Of a stretch of 64,000 nt of DNA, positions 10,931-22,288 are shown one piece after another. The notes under the pieces were generated by a model, which saw only the letters and a list, made by a program, of their open reading frames with translations, had not been told where the DNA came from and did no database searches. The DNA is from Petrosia ficiformis (Eukaryota > Porifera > Demospongiae > Haplosclerida > Petrosiidae): NCBI GenBank assembly GCA_947044365.1, contig OX345649.1:2761930-2825929 (forward strand), given 5' to 3'. Position 1 is the stretch's first letter, and every line of letters starts with the position of its first letter. The position numbers and the translations under genes were made by a program.

Positions 10931-12572
10931 AGAACGGGAAGGATGAAAATGGTGCAGGTAAAGAGATTGTTAGTCATTGCAAGCTGAAGTTATGATCATT
11001 TTTTGAGGTCATGGTGAACGTGAATGACCTTTAATTGAGGTCATACATAAGCCAGTCCTCAGTTCTTTTATCTAAGGGGCAGAAATAGAGTTTCTAACCC
11101 CCTGTCAATTGAAAAATGTAGGCCTATGTCTAGATTCCTGGTTTCTACTTTGCAAGTATCAGTGGTGGGTGTGTTTGTAAGTTTTTCAATTTATCCCTAA
11201 CGAGAACTTTTAAAGTTAGTTTGTTAATCTATTGGGTGTGTTACTTGCCCATGAGAAGCTTGAATGCTTGACGTTATTATCCGTCAGTATAATTAAACCA
11301 AACGTTCCAGAAGCTATTCAACTGCCTTTGATGGTAATATAAATTTTTGTTTTCTTTATAATTAAAAAATTAGGCTCGTGAAAATAAAATGCCAATTATT
11401 ACTGATTTTAGCTATCACTTTTGTTGAGGTGTCTTCTCGTATTCCAATTTTGTCAATCACACTGGTCGATCCTGATTGTCAGCTTTTCATTTTTGTCAAT
11501 TCTTCTTTGACAAAATGAGGATTAACAAAATGGGAAACTGTAGATTTCAATGTCAAAATAATTGTTTCAAACTTGGTATAACCTTGGATCACTTGTGGTT
11601 ATAACAGTACTTGATACATACTTGATACATACTTGGAACCAATCAAACCACCAGCACAACAAAAGAGAAGGTATGCAGCTGTAAATCAGAAAATGAAGAC
11701 CCTTGAATATAGATCATTAATATTAAAAATAATAATTATGTATATAATCTGGCAGGGTAACTGTAGTTGCTCTCTGAGAAAGATCGGAGTTTGATAGTGT
11801 CTAGAAAGGTAGATTTATGGTTTCAGTGAAAAGCTACAGAATTCAGCTTTCTTCAGCCTCTTGTAAGTATAAAAGTAAAATGAATTTTCAGAAAACGGCT
11901 CTATTTGTTTTCTCAAAATACATTGTACTTGGTGCACGCCATGATTGGTGGGCGTGGCTTTCGTGGTTTTGTACTTGCAAAAATGGCGATTTTAACCATA
12001 TTTCTTCAATTACAGGACAATATAAAGCTGATCAGAAGATATGAAGGTTGCTATTAGACCAGGTTAGAGTCATATTATATAATATTCTATTTTGAAACTG
12101 ATTGGAGTCGCATCCGCCCACTCCCTAGTACTACCTTAAGTATTCTTAGTTGTTGTACAATACAAAATGCTCATTTTGTCAATTCCCATGTTGTTAGCAT
12201 TGAATTGAAAAGAGTAAAAAACAGAATGCGGAATTAACAAAATGGGAAATGAACACAATCAGAATAAACCATTATGGATATGTATTGATTCTCAGAAGGT
12301 TAAGATTAATCTACTAGTCTATGGTCAATGTGAATGCCAGAATGCTTTTTGACAAATATTTATGAAAGCTGTTTAGTTACATTGTTTTTCAGAATTTAAT
12401 ATTCTCTTACTTCATTAATTATGTACATAATAGTATATACTTTAGCTTTAGACATAAAGTTGAACCTATCTAAAATGAATGTAGAGTGTGTTTTGTTACT
12501 CAATTGAATAGATTCACACTCATTATAAAAATATAGAACCTGTGAATTTGTTGTCTGCAGCATGTTGCCTAT
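10931..12572. other. Intergenic region without recognised gene
   Basis: No coding region is supported. Related stretches with TTTGTCAATTC and TTAACAAAATGGGAAA occur at about 11495-11555 and 12175-12250, which suggests remnants of one old repeat. The open frame at 11817-12044 has no domain and poor start context, and is rejected. Confidence 0.5.
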
Positions 12573-12892
12573 TTAATATCCTATTTAAAAAAAACAGCAG
12601 TGATCTTTTACAAAAACACCACCCTATTTAAAAAAAAACATTATCCTATTAAAAAAACAGCAGTGTCCTTTTACAAAAACACCACCCTATTTTTAAAAAA
12701 CATTATCTTATTAAAAAAAACAGCAGTGATCTTTTACAAAAACACCACCCTATTTTAAAAAAAACATTATCCTATTAAAAAAACAGCAGTGTCCTTTTAC
12801 AAAAACACCACTCTATATTTTAAAAAAACATTATCCTATTTTTAAAAAAAACAAGTGTCCTTTTACACAAACACTATCCTTTTAAAAATAAT
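12573..12892. repeat. Minisatellite, about 63-bp unit, five copies
   Basis: The unit contains an A-run, CAGCAGTG, then (A/C)TCCTTTTACAAAAACACC-type sequence, CCTATTT and ACATTATCCTATT. Units alternate between GTGATCTTTTAC and GTGTCCTTTTAC, so the array grew partly as a two-unit block of about 128 bp. It ends about 65 bp upstream of the first GABA-B-like gene and therefore overlaps its probable promoter. Confidence 0.8.
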
Positions 12893-12958
12893 GCCATTGA
12901 TGACCTTCCATACAATTCCTCTGTATAATCATAGTTTGTATCATATATCACAGTAGAA

Positions 12959-15900
12959 ATGGTGATTGGTCTACTTGTCAAACTTTTTTTAATCGTTCCT
13001 CTTTTACAAGCAAGTGATATTAATTTCACTGATATACAGTTTGCTCTGATAATTGATGTGGAGGATTATGCAGTCTTGAACACAGTAAAGACAACAGTGG
13101 AAGAGATCAATGAAAATTATTTGCTACATAACCTATCACTAAATTATTCGGTGTTTATCACAAAAGTATGTTAAATTGGAAATACTTCAAGCTATAATTT
13201 TGCATGATATGTATGTATCACGACTTTAAAATGTCATGTCATGTATATAATCCATAAAATGTATTATTTGTTGTCTCAGATATTTATAGTACATAAATAT
13301 GTCTCATTGCTTCAACAGTGTCACAACATGATTGCTATACAACAACTCAAAGCATTGAACAGAACTTTCTTTGGAATGGTTAATGCAGGGTGTGGTTCTC
13401 TGGTTGCTGAGTTAATATATCCTGTTATTTCATACCTGGATATAACCATGGTAAAAGAAACAAGATTTATAGAGAAAAAAGTATCTCTATGATTGCTTTG
13501 TGGTGTCCAGCATTGAGCGCGAGTTCTTTTACGCGCCACAACCCATTGGGATCCGGGATTCCTTAAAACTACGCATATTCGTGCAAGTGGGGAGATATTC
13601 GTGGAAAGGATAGGGATGGCCCTACAGGCCATAAAAAATGTACACTAAGACTAATTAATTGCCTAATGTAGTGTAGGAAAAGGATTATATACTTAAAGCA
13701 ATTCCGACACACACATACACACATTAGGGTTGGGCAGTTATTCGATTACTAAGTCTGCAATTTCAGTTTGTGCTCTGTTTGTACTGATTTGAAGTAACCA
13801 TTACATCACATAAAAACACATAATCATATGCAATAATCACAATATGCATCCGGTAAATATCTATATCTGCCAACCCTAACACACACACACACACACATTA
13901 TATTAATGTAGTATTTATAGTATGGTTGGCAGGTCTCTCTATCTGTTTCATCAGACTTACCAAAGTTGAGGATGTTTCTAATTGCATAGCTAAAAAATTT
14001 GAAGCCAAAATTCTGATAAATCATATAGAGCCGCAATATTATTATAATTACTTATCACTTGATCCCTATTTTGTTTAATTTCGTCAGTTGTTTTCTGTTT
14101 TTATTATCTTTGCTAAATGATCTTAATTTTTTAGCTCCTATATAGTTTTCGCAATAATGTTTTTTATGTTTGTTTGAAGATATCTGCACTTGGTTCACTG
14201 CTACCACTTGAATTACCACAAATGTACAGAATAGCCCCATCTGCGAGGTTGATTGATCAAGCACTTGCTGTACTTGTACAACAGTATAGTTGGAAGAAAG
14301 TAACTATCATATCAGAGGAATACACGCAATATTTAAAGGTATATACTGTGACTTGTCATTACACACAATGTTGATTGTGTTTAATATTTAGCAACATCTT
14401 CGGTTGCGTGACACTCTTCAAGAAGTTGGTGTTTCTGTGATTAAATCTGTCAAATTGGGATTATGGGAAAGTTCTTTCGATGATATCCTCGACAATGCAT
14501 TTGTTGGTTAAATATATTATACACTGATAAATCCTATATATATATTATATATATGTACAAGAATAATAAAAAACATTTTCAATAAAAATGAAAGAATATG
14601 TAGGGATGTCAAAACCCAAAAAGCATGTAAACAAGGTTGGGAAGCTAACATACGACCCAAAATCACTTCCATATAACCCAAAATAAGTACTTGCACTGCT
14701 ATAGAACAAAATACAAAGAGCTGTACTTATGTAGGGTTATATGGAAGTGATTTTGGGTCGTATGTTAGCTTCCCAACCTTGTTTGCATGCTTTTTGGGTT
14801 TTGACATCCCTACATATTCTTTCATTTTTATTGAAAATGTTTTTTATTATTCTTGTTTCCTTTGCTTTTTTTTTCTGAATGGTGTGAATATTTTTTTTGT
14901 AGATTGCAGAAATACTATATATCATTTTGAAAGCATACAATCATAAAATCTATTCATCAATAAAAGTCAGTCTTTTGTGTTTACAGTGGCAGATCCAGGG
15001 GGGGGGTTGAGGGGGTTACAACCCCCCCTTTTAGCTCCAGCTCTGAACAAAATTTATGAATAAATGTGAAAACTATAAAAGAAGTATGCATAGATCAAAG
15101 GAAAATGTTGTAGAATGAAATGTTACTTTGAAGTCTATTTACTAACATGGTGTGATGATTACAAAAAGAAATATCAATGTATATTATCATGGGTACACTG
15201 TAAAAATTGATTTGTTATTTTGACTGGTTATATGAATTTCATTTTTATAATTATAAACATCAAACATAAATAATTGTTGTGAAGCCATGGACAGGCTGCA
15301 AAACTAGATGATATTCACACTACGTGACTGTAAGTGTCACTGTCAAATCACCTAAGTAGCTCTATATACTGTAAACAAGACATCATTCATACTGCTTGAC
15401 AGTAACAGTGTCCCTGTCAAAGCAGCTAGCTATAGTAAACTTTTGTCACATTACATAACATAACTCTATACTATAGGGGGCAAACACTATTCCTACTGTA
15501 ATACTTATAGACTATGACATTGTATATAACAAACCAATCGAATTGAGTGAAACAACAAACATTTTATTTGTTAGCCCAGTGTTGCAACTGGGCTAACAAA
15601 TATATTAGTTATTTTAACAACTTTGTTTTTGCAGTGTATGGCTTGTGACACTGCATGTGCATGTAAGCATTAAACGTAGGACTACAACCCCCCCTATTAA
15701 ATATTTCTGGATCTGCCCCTGGTTTATGTATTGATTATCATTCTCTTTCACTTACAGATGATGTATATTCTCTATTTCATTTAAGGCACTGTCTACCATC
15801 CTACAAGAAGTAGTGTCAGTCACTGTGTCAACCATTCAGTATTCCAATGGTTATCATAGTATACAATATTATTATACAATGGCTTTAATATTAATAATTA

Positions 15901-16531
15901 TAAGAATTATTATTATAAGAATGTATTTGCTTTAATATTAATAATTATAAGAATTATTATTATAAGAATGTATTTGCTCACAAATGCTATTACGACTCCA
16001 ATGCAAAAAGCACTTCCACCTTTTCAGCTTCCATGTTCCCAGTCATGAATGCACATGCGTAATTAAATTCCACTTAGGAAAATGGCGTCCAATTCGAGAT
16101 CAAATCTTTGTAGTCGTTGAGACTGTCTTCTTTCATAGTATCTGAAGTTATCATCTTGCTACTTTAAGACCAGAATGTTACTATGAATGCGACTGGAATG
16201 GTGCTAGAATCAATGTGATAGTTCAACAAACAAAAAAATGATTTGTCTGAAAAATATTAATATTAATATTAATTATGATGAAGATTTTGCCAGTTTTGCC
16301 ACTCGCCGGTTCTCTACCTTAACGACACTTTTTGGCCATCTAGAAAGTGTTGGTAGTCATAAAAGCACTAGATATGAATAGGTATGTGTGTATTAAAACT
16401 TATCTGTATATATTACCAGAGATTTCAGGTCATCACTTGCAATTGAAATGTATGGGCGGCCATTTTTTTTCCATGCCATCCCTACATAGAGAGTACTACC
16501 GTACTCTCTGATATATATAATTTATATATAT

Positions 16532-16569
<38 letters not shown>

Positions 16570-16812
16570 TATAGTATGCTAACAGGTCCTATATACAAAA
16601 TATAGGACCTGAGTTTTGTGTCCGAGAATTAGGGCTATACCACATCTGAGGACACCAAACGAGGGTCCTAGATTTTGTATATAGGACCTGTTAGCATTCT
16701 GTATACAATATATTGTATGATGGTGACATCTCCTGCATAGTGTGCACATGGAAGGTCTATATACAATATATATAAGACTCACCATATCAAAGGGATGATG
16801 TCACCATCATAT

Positions 16813-16844
<32 letters not shown>

Positions 16845-19568
16845 GTATGATGGTGACATCATCCCTTTGATGTGGTGAATCCTATATATTGTATATAGAC
16901 CTTCCATTTGCACACTATGCAGGAGATGTCACCATCATACAATGTATTGTATATAGTATGCTAATAGGTCCTATATACTGAATATAGGACCCTCATTTTG
17001 TGTCCTTGGATAATGGATATGATATAGCCCTTGCAAGCTCGGGCTATATCACATCCTTGGACACAAAACTCAAGTCCTATATTTTGTATATAGGACGTAC
17101 GTATTAGCATACTATATAATATACATATAATATATATATATATAATTATATATACATAACTTTCTTCCATAGAAAGATGAACCTCATATTTTTATACTTA
17201 ATACTGATCGTAAGCTAGCACTAAAGATTTTTTGTAAGGTTAGCTAGAATGTATAGGTATACACAGATGTTTGTGTGTTTCTTATATATTATAGGCATAT
17301 GCTGAAAGTATACATTATCCAAATTATGCTTGGATTACTTTGGGTTATTTTGATAATCATTGGTGGATAGAATATGAAAAATATTTCCAAGAAATTAACT
17401 GTACACAGCCTACTATGATGATGAACACAGTACTTAACAAGTCACTGGTACTACTACCTTATCCTGATAAACAGGTTTATATGCTTACATGTAAATGAGT
17501 ATATGTGTATTATATAGCTAATTTCACAGTTTAGTAAAGAGTACACCTACAGGGACATATATAACACATCAGATTATACACATGATGCAATAATGAAACT
17601 CACTATAGCCCTAAGTACATGTTTGAATACTATCAATTATTCAAACTGTGATAACTGTTTGGAAATCTGCTACAAAAATATTGACGACTACATCACACAA
17701 ACAAATTTCACTGGCATATCTGTAAGTAAACAATCATACTTATTGTAATAATATTTTTTATTTTTTATTCTCATGAATTCTAACCTTACATACAAACTTG
17801 ATTGTAGGGTAACGTACAGTTTACTGAATATGGTGAGAGAGTATTCAATACAAGCCTAGTGTTGCAGTATCAACACTTTGGTTAGAAGACATTAGTGCTA
17901 TCATATTCACACATCTATCATTCATCCATGCATCCATATTAGATGATGAATTACTTAAGCTGGTAGTTATTGGATATATCGAACATGGTGTGTTCAGTTA
18001 TTTGCAGAATGAAAATGTTAATACAGTTTGGCCAGGTTTAGTATATTATAGCTGTATAATATAGAACCCATTTCTAGTACACATTCACAGAAGGTATACC
18101 TCCTGATGGTACTCCTATTCGTATTGTAAACACAGTGCTTCCAGTAGTGGTAGCATTTTCTTCATTACTTGGACTTGGATCAGGGACATTCATTCTTGTG
18201 TGCTTTTTATTTAACGTGATATTCAGGAATAGGAAGTAAATTCACTGAGGTTAACAATTCAAAGATAACATTGTATTCAATTATGCAGAATAGTAAAGTT
18301 GACTAGTCCTAATTTAAACTACCTAATGATATTTGGTGTAGTTGGTATGTGGATTAGTGGACTCCCTATCACAACTAAAAACCAAACAGCGGGGATAATC
18401 ACATGCACGGTTAGTAAAGTTAAACTATTAATTGTTTCTTAATTTTGTTTTCTTCATAATTATAGATATTTGATAGAATATTTTCGAGTTGGGGATATGA
18501 TATTTGTTTCATAGTAGCTTTGGTAAAAACATGGAGAGTATATTATATTTTTAAGAATACAGTTAACAAAAAAGTAAGAGCAATTGTTTACCAAGTGATT
18601 TTTATTATTTTCAATAATTATTATCTAGACACTACCTGACTGGAAACTTGTTTTAATGGTGTTCTCAATATTTTCTGTTGATGTAGTGCTCACCATACCT
18701 CTTCAGATTTTGGCAATTTTAAGAGGAGATATTATTAGCTTTCAAAAAGATAGTAGTACCACTCCTGACAAAAATGTATGTATCACATCTTACAAAGATG
18801 CATGTTTACATCACATCTGTTGTATATAATTATTCAGAATCAAGGTGTCATTCAAGAGTATTATATTGGTGTCTGCGGTTCTACTGTTTATTATCTGATC
18901 TGGACTTGTCTGTCTATTGTCTACAAACTAATCCTGCACATTATAGGATTAGTACTAGCCTTTCTCATCAGAAAAATTGAGATTAGTGCCTTGAATGATT
19001 CCAAATACTCAGCACTTCTTATTTATTGTTCCAGTTTCGTGTTGATTCTCATCATTATTACAATACCAATCAATGCTGACGACCCAAATGTTGTATTCAG
19101 TTTGTGGAGTGTAATCATATTTGTAGTGATTCTCATGTTTTTAGGGTTGACCTTTGTTCCAAAGGTGAGATTATAATTACAATACTAGCACAATACCAAT
19201 TACAATGTTTGTTAACAGCATGAGTGAAGGGTTGTCACTGATAGTATTGTAGCTATATTATGCATTCAAAATAGAATAATACTTATACAAACCACAGAAT
19301 ACAATAATTTTATGCTTGAGTGAGAACCAATAATCAACAAACATACAACCCTAACAATGCCTATACACTTTTTATACCACATATGCATGAGACCATAAAA
19401 TACATTATTCCACAATTTGAAGTAAGAACTGAGTGTTAGGAGTGCTCTATGCTTGTGAGACCACACCTTGATTGTTGTTGTAATTTCTATAGTGCATCAA
19501 ATTCAACGCAGTTCTGTAGAGTTCTCATATAGCACACAAATGTAATAATAGTTATAACATCATCATAC

Positions 19569-19602
<34 letters not shown>

Positions 19603-19772
19603 ATCTACTTATTTTTTTCTGCCTGCAGATGAGAGCATTGTATAATGATCCAAGTGGTAAGAGGGTAATTGCACATGCAGGCAATAAAACTGCTACTCAA
19701 CTAGGAAATGATACTAACAGCAATCAGTGTACCTCAGCTAACAAAGACGATAAAAATGTTAACAAACCTTGA
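12959..19772 (+). CDS. GABA-B-type metabotropic receptor (class C GPCR), copy A
   Basis: Fifteen exons join in frame (734 aa): 12959-13165, 13319-13450, 14180-14338, 14392-14502, 17173-17238, 17295-17474, 17530-17721, 17808-17880, 17943-18035, 18091-18235, 18289-18409, 18466-18573, 18629-18775, 18838-19164, 19629-19772. A signal peptide (MVIGLLVKLFLIVPLLQASD) leads into a Venus-flytrap ligand-binding domain; GABA-B-like landmarks are FFGMVNAGC, YSWKKVTIISEE, YAWITLGYFDNHWW and SGNVQFTEYGERV. The flytrap joins the membrane part directly through NTVWPEGIPPDGTPIRI with no cysteine-rich domain, as in GABA-B and unlike mGlu or calcium-sensing receptors. Seven helices follow: VKLTSPNLNYLMIFG (TM2), ALVKTWRVYYIF (TM3 end), IRKIEISALNDSKYSALL (between TM5 and TM6). 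The 47-aa tail lacks a coiled coil. The ligand is unknown. Transposons have lengthened introns 2 and 4. AATAAA lies at 19808-19813. Confidence 0.9.
13467..13640 (-). repeat. Dispersed repeat family A, internally deleted copy in intron 2
   Basis: This piece has both family ends, AGTATCTCTATGATTGCTTTG followed by GGTGTCCAGC at the left and GGATAGGGATGGCCCTACA at the right, with most of the middle missing. The corresponding intron of copy B is only 55 bp, so the insertion occurred after the two receptor genes separated or was lost from B. The minus-strand open frame over it is a by-product. Confidence 0.6.
14558..14855. mobile_element. Palindromic MITE (family B), near-perfect inverted repeat
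   Basis: Two arms of about 128 bp, from CAAGAATAATAAAAAACATT at the left to the exact reverse at the right, flank a centre of about 40 bp containing ACTTGCACTGCTATAGAACA. The arms carry TGTAGGGATGTCAAAACCC, AACAAGGTTGGGAAGC and CACTTCCATATAACCC. Related, less symmetrical copies occur at 25276-25470 and about 40490-40660. It lies in intron 4 of receptor copy A and is absent from intron 4 of copy B. Confidence 0.85.
14984..15721. mobile_element. hAT-like non-autonomous element, 738 bp
   Basis: The ends are CAGTGGCAGATCCAGGGGG and TTTCTGGATCTGCCCCTG, the typical CAG-TGGCRGATCC inverted termini of hAT-type MITEs, followed inward by C/G runs (ACAACCCCCCC). GTTTA precedes the left end and follows the right end, a 5-bp match rather than the 8 bp expected for hAT. 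The interior has no coding frame. It lies in intron 4 of receptor copy A. Confidence 0.75.
15882..15975. repeat. 47-bp perfect tandem duplication
   Basis: The segment beginning GCTTTAATATTAATAATTAT occurs twice head to tail at 15882-15928 and 15929-15975 with no difference seen. It lies in the transposon-rich intron 4 of receptor copy A. The surrounding 15722-16480 shows nothing else recognised. Confidence 0.85.
16566..17122. mobile_element. Hierarchical foldback element (palindromes within a palindrome)
   Basis: Two outer arms of about 125-160 bp (16573-16700 and 16956-17115) begin and end with TATGCTAAYAGGTCCTATATA-type sequence and its reverse, so each is itself a hairpin. Two inner arms of about 95 bp (16716-16811 and 16846-16940) are reverse complements of each other and are bounded by TATGATGGTGACATC and its complement. 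The centre is an (AT)n run. No coding frame is supported. It lies in intron 4 of receptor copy A, just before exon 5. Confidence 0.75.
19165..19628. other. Last intron of receptor copy A
   Basis: This 464-bp intron separates the last transmembrane exon from the cytoplasmic tail exon. It holds an (AT)n tract at about 19569-19603 close to the acceptor and no recognised gene or mobile element. Confidence 0.6.
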
Positions 19773-20318
19773 GAATTGATAAACATATTGGAGGAACATT
19801 CCTGTTCAATAAACAACAATATTATTACTCACTGCATCTTTTTCATTCATAACTGTTATAATAATTGGGATTTGATTTTACAATTATATCTTTCCTAATA
19901 AATCCATGTGTATTATAACTTGAATACACTTTGAACCCTGAAGTCCTCATGCTAGTCCTTCAAAGCTACATGCCTAGCTGGAAACAAGACTACTATTGAA
20001 CATTATGCCTTTAGTTGTAACTAACATTCTGCATATTAATTAACCCTTAGAGCACTGAGCTTGTTTTTCAAAATTCTCCCCTTTTCCAACACCACCGTTC
20101 ACTTTTTCTACCCCAAACTTGGCTCCTTTTCAGACATGGAGTACTACTTCTACCAACTTGCTTACCGGGACTCGAAAGTCCCCAAGCGCTTTGTAGGATT
20201 AAATCAAATGCAGTGCTCTCCCTCTTTTGACTGGAACTGGGGCAAACAAAATGACCCCACTGCATGTTGGAACCAGCTACACTTACGATTTCAGGTTTTA
20301 CAGCAAGGGAAATGCCTC

Positions 20319-21780
20319 AGGTACCTATGGAAGTATGGAAGCGTATTAGGGCCTCATCATTTCTCATTTCTACATTTCTACATCTCTACATCAGCAATTT
20401 GTTATTTCTCATTTGTTATTTCTCATTTTCTATTTCTCATTTCCTATTTTGAGTAATGTGATTTTGTTGTTAAAACAAAATGGCTGCGATGTTGATTGGA
20501 CAGCATTCTCTTCAAGATCTAATAGTGTTGTACTTTGTGGAAGGGTACAGATATAAAACTATTTGTAACTTTCTGCAGCATCAGCATGGATACCAACTGT
20601 CTTTACGGCAACTTAAAAGAATCCTGAAAAGGAAAGGTTTAAAAAGGCGACTGAAACCTTCTATTTCTCATTTATGTCATGTCTATGGATGTATTCTAGT
20701 GAGTAATAGACAAGCAATATATTAAGTTAATGGTATGAAATGATCCATCTTTACAACATTTGTTAGGGACTTAAAGAGCACCAACTGTTTAACGAAACCA
20801 ATCAAGTTCATCTGTATGCTAATATTATTATTATTGCTGTTAATTATATATATAAGTTATGATTTTTCATAATTTCATTCTTCTAGTGATTGTTTGAGAA
20901 TATGCTTCATGCATATACTGCAATCAGAACTTGATGGGTTGGCAAGGGAATGGAACTGCCACTGTATTCGACCAAATAAATATGGAACAACAAAATCAGG
21001 AATACCTGATGTGTTGTATTTTATGCCACAATTACGAGGTATGTAGTAGTTATTCAAGTATAATTTTTCAGTAATAATTTACATCACAGGTACCACCGAT
21101 TATTTAAAAGAAATTCAAATGGATAATATTGATGTTGTTTCACAGTATGCTAGTCCACCACACCCACCAGCATCACTAGAAGTTTTGCTCTTAGTTCAGT
21201 CATACCTTCACAGTAATAATTTGGAGATGCCTTGTAGTATTACCGATGCATTAAATCTCTATATTATACTAACACACCATTTTAGTAGTATTATGTGATT
21301 AGTTCAATCATAAATTCTGTTATAATTAGAATAACAAAAACTTGTTTAAATGTTAATGATAGGTTTTGAGGTTAACAAGTGTTATAAGTCTTCCTCCAAA
21401 CACAAAGAAAATTAGAAAGCTCAGATCAGCTATATATGAAATGAATAGTATATTTCTCAATAAGTAGTCAATTAGATTTCAATTTGCAGAAGCATTAGTA
21501 GTATTTCACTAGATGAAGAACGTTTTTCCCGTTCAATATAGCCTTCCAAAGCTACTATTATAAATAATACATGACGCATGCAGATATTGTAATACATACG
21601 GTTTACCGTCAAATTTTGTTTTAGTGTCTTCTTCATCTTCATCCGAGTCCATATTGTTTCTTGTAAAAAATTATTTTAATTGACGCAATTTTCAATTAGA
21701 AAACGATTCAAAAGAAATGAAAACGAGTCTAAAGAAATGAGAAATGATGAGGCCCTAATACGCTTCCGTAGGTACCCATC
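20319..21780 (+). mobile_element. Nested DNA transposon with inverted ends and a truncated integrase-type coding region
   Basis: Inverted repeats beginning GGTACCTATGGAAG and GCGTATTAGGGCCTCATCAT lie at about 20319-20375, mirrored at about 21720-21780. The left end carries an extra TATGGAAG octamer. They bracket the coding remnant at 20480-21298. The insertion splits the piggyBac-like element, so it is the younger of the two. It continues inward with a run of short TTTCTCATTT / CTACATTT repeats. Confidence 0.7.
20480..21298 (+). pseudogene. Remnant of an integrase-fold (rve-type) transposase, catalytic core missing
   Basis: Three pieces join in frame with GT-AG borders: 20480-20698 (73 codons), 20887-21038 and 21090-21298. 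The first piece begins MAAMLIGQHSLQDLIVLYF and contains LSLRQLKRILKRKGLKRR, a helix-turn-helix DNA-binding region. The second contains CFMHILQSELDGLAREWN, then HCIRPNKYGTTKSGIPDVLY, which resembles the C-terminal end of integrase-core transposases of animal DNA transposons (ELD...WN.H.IR...G.P..L). The region between, where the DDE catalytic residues should lie, is absent; the join at 20698/20887 keeps the first two pieces out of the same phase, so a loss of internal exons is likely. It probably encodes no active enzyme. Family naming (IS3EU- or Ginger-like) is uncertain. Confidence 0.6.
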
Positions 21781-22288
21781 AGAGCGCGTGAGCGGGTCAC
21801 TGCAACCGCAAATTGCGTGGGCGGCGAGTTCGCGAGGGGCCACGCCCCCCTTTGAACTCCCATTAACGTTATAACGGGGACACCTCCTTTAAAAATTCCC
21901 CCCGTAGTCGTTATTTAGGCCAAAGGGCGGCCGAAAAACCATCAAGCCATTTTCATGGGCTTGCGAGAGACCAATAATATTTGGAGAGCTTCGTAAAGCT
22001 AGGAACACACTCCGAACCACGTAGGGGTGAAATATGTGACATCAGTCTTCTAAGGGTTAAATTTAAAGTATTATATAAAACAAGTGGTACATACAAGTAA
22101 AGAGTGTTGTTACTACATTCTCTGAGCTTCAATGTTTATAATTTAACATGTTGTTTATTATATATAATAATAATTATTATATCTTATAGTTTAGTGTTTA
22201 TAAAATTAATATTACCTTATTGTAAATAATTGGTAGTGTGCACTGTTCATCTTATATATATAGTTTGTACTTTGTACAATCAGAAATC

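Larger units (their letters stand above)
20040..22060. mobile_element. piggyBac-like element flanked by TTAA, interrupted by another transposon
   Basis: TTAA tetranucleotides at 20040-20043 and 22057-22060 flank inverted ends CCCTTAGAGCACT and the reverse of CCCTTAGAAGACTG. TTAA target duplication with CCC-starting ends is the signature of piggyBac-type insertion. A relative occurs at 58443-59013, sharing ACTTGCTTACCG-type sequence, CCCCAAGCGCTTTGTAGGA and CAGATTGCGTGGG-type sequence. The two outer halves (20044-20320 and 21780-22056) are non-coding; a second inverted-repeat element sits between them. The whole block fills most of the space between the two GABA-B-like genes. Confidence 0.75.

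Noticed and set aside
11817..12044. 75-codon open frame on the plus strand
   Set aside because: No domain, no splice context with neighbours, and composition like the surrounding intergenic DNA.
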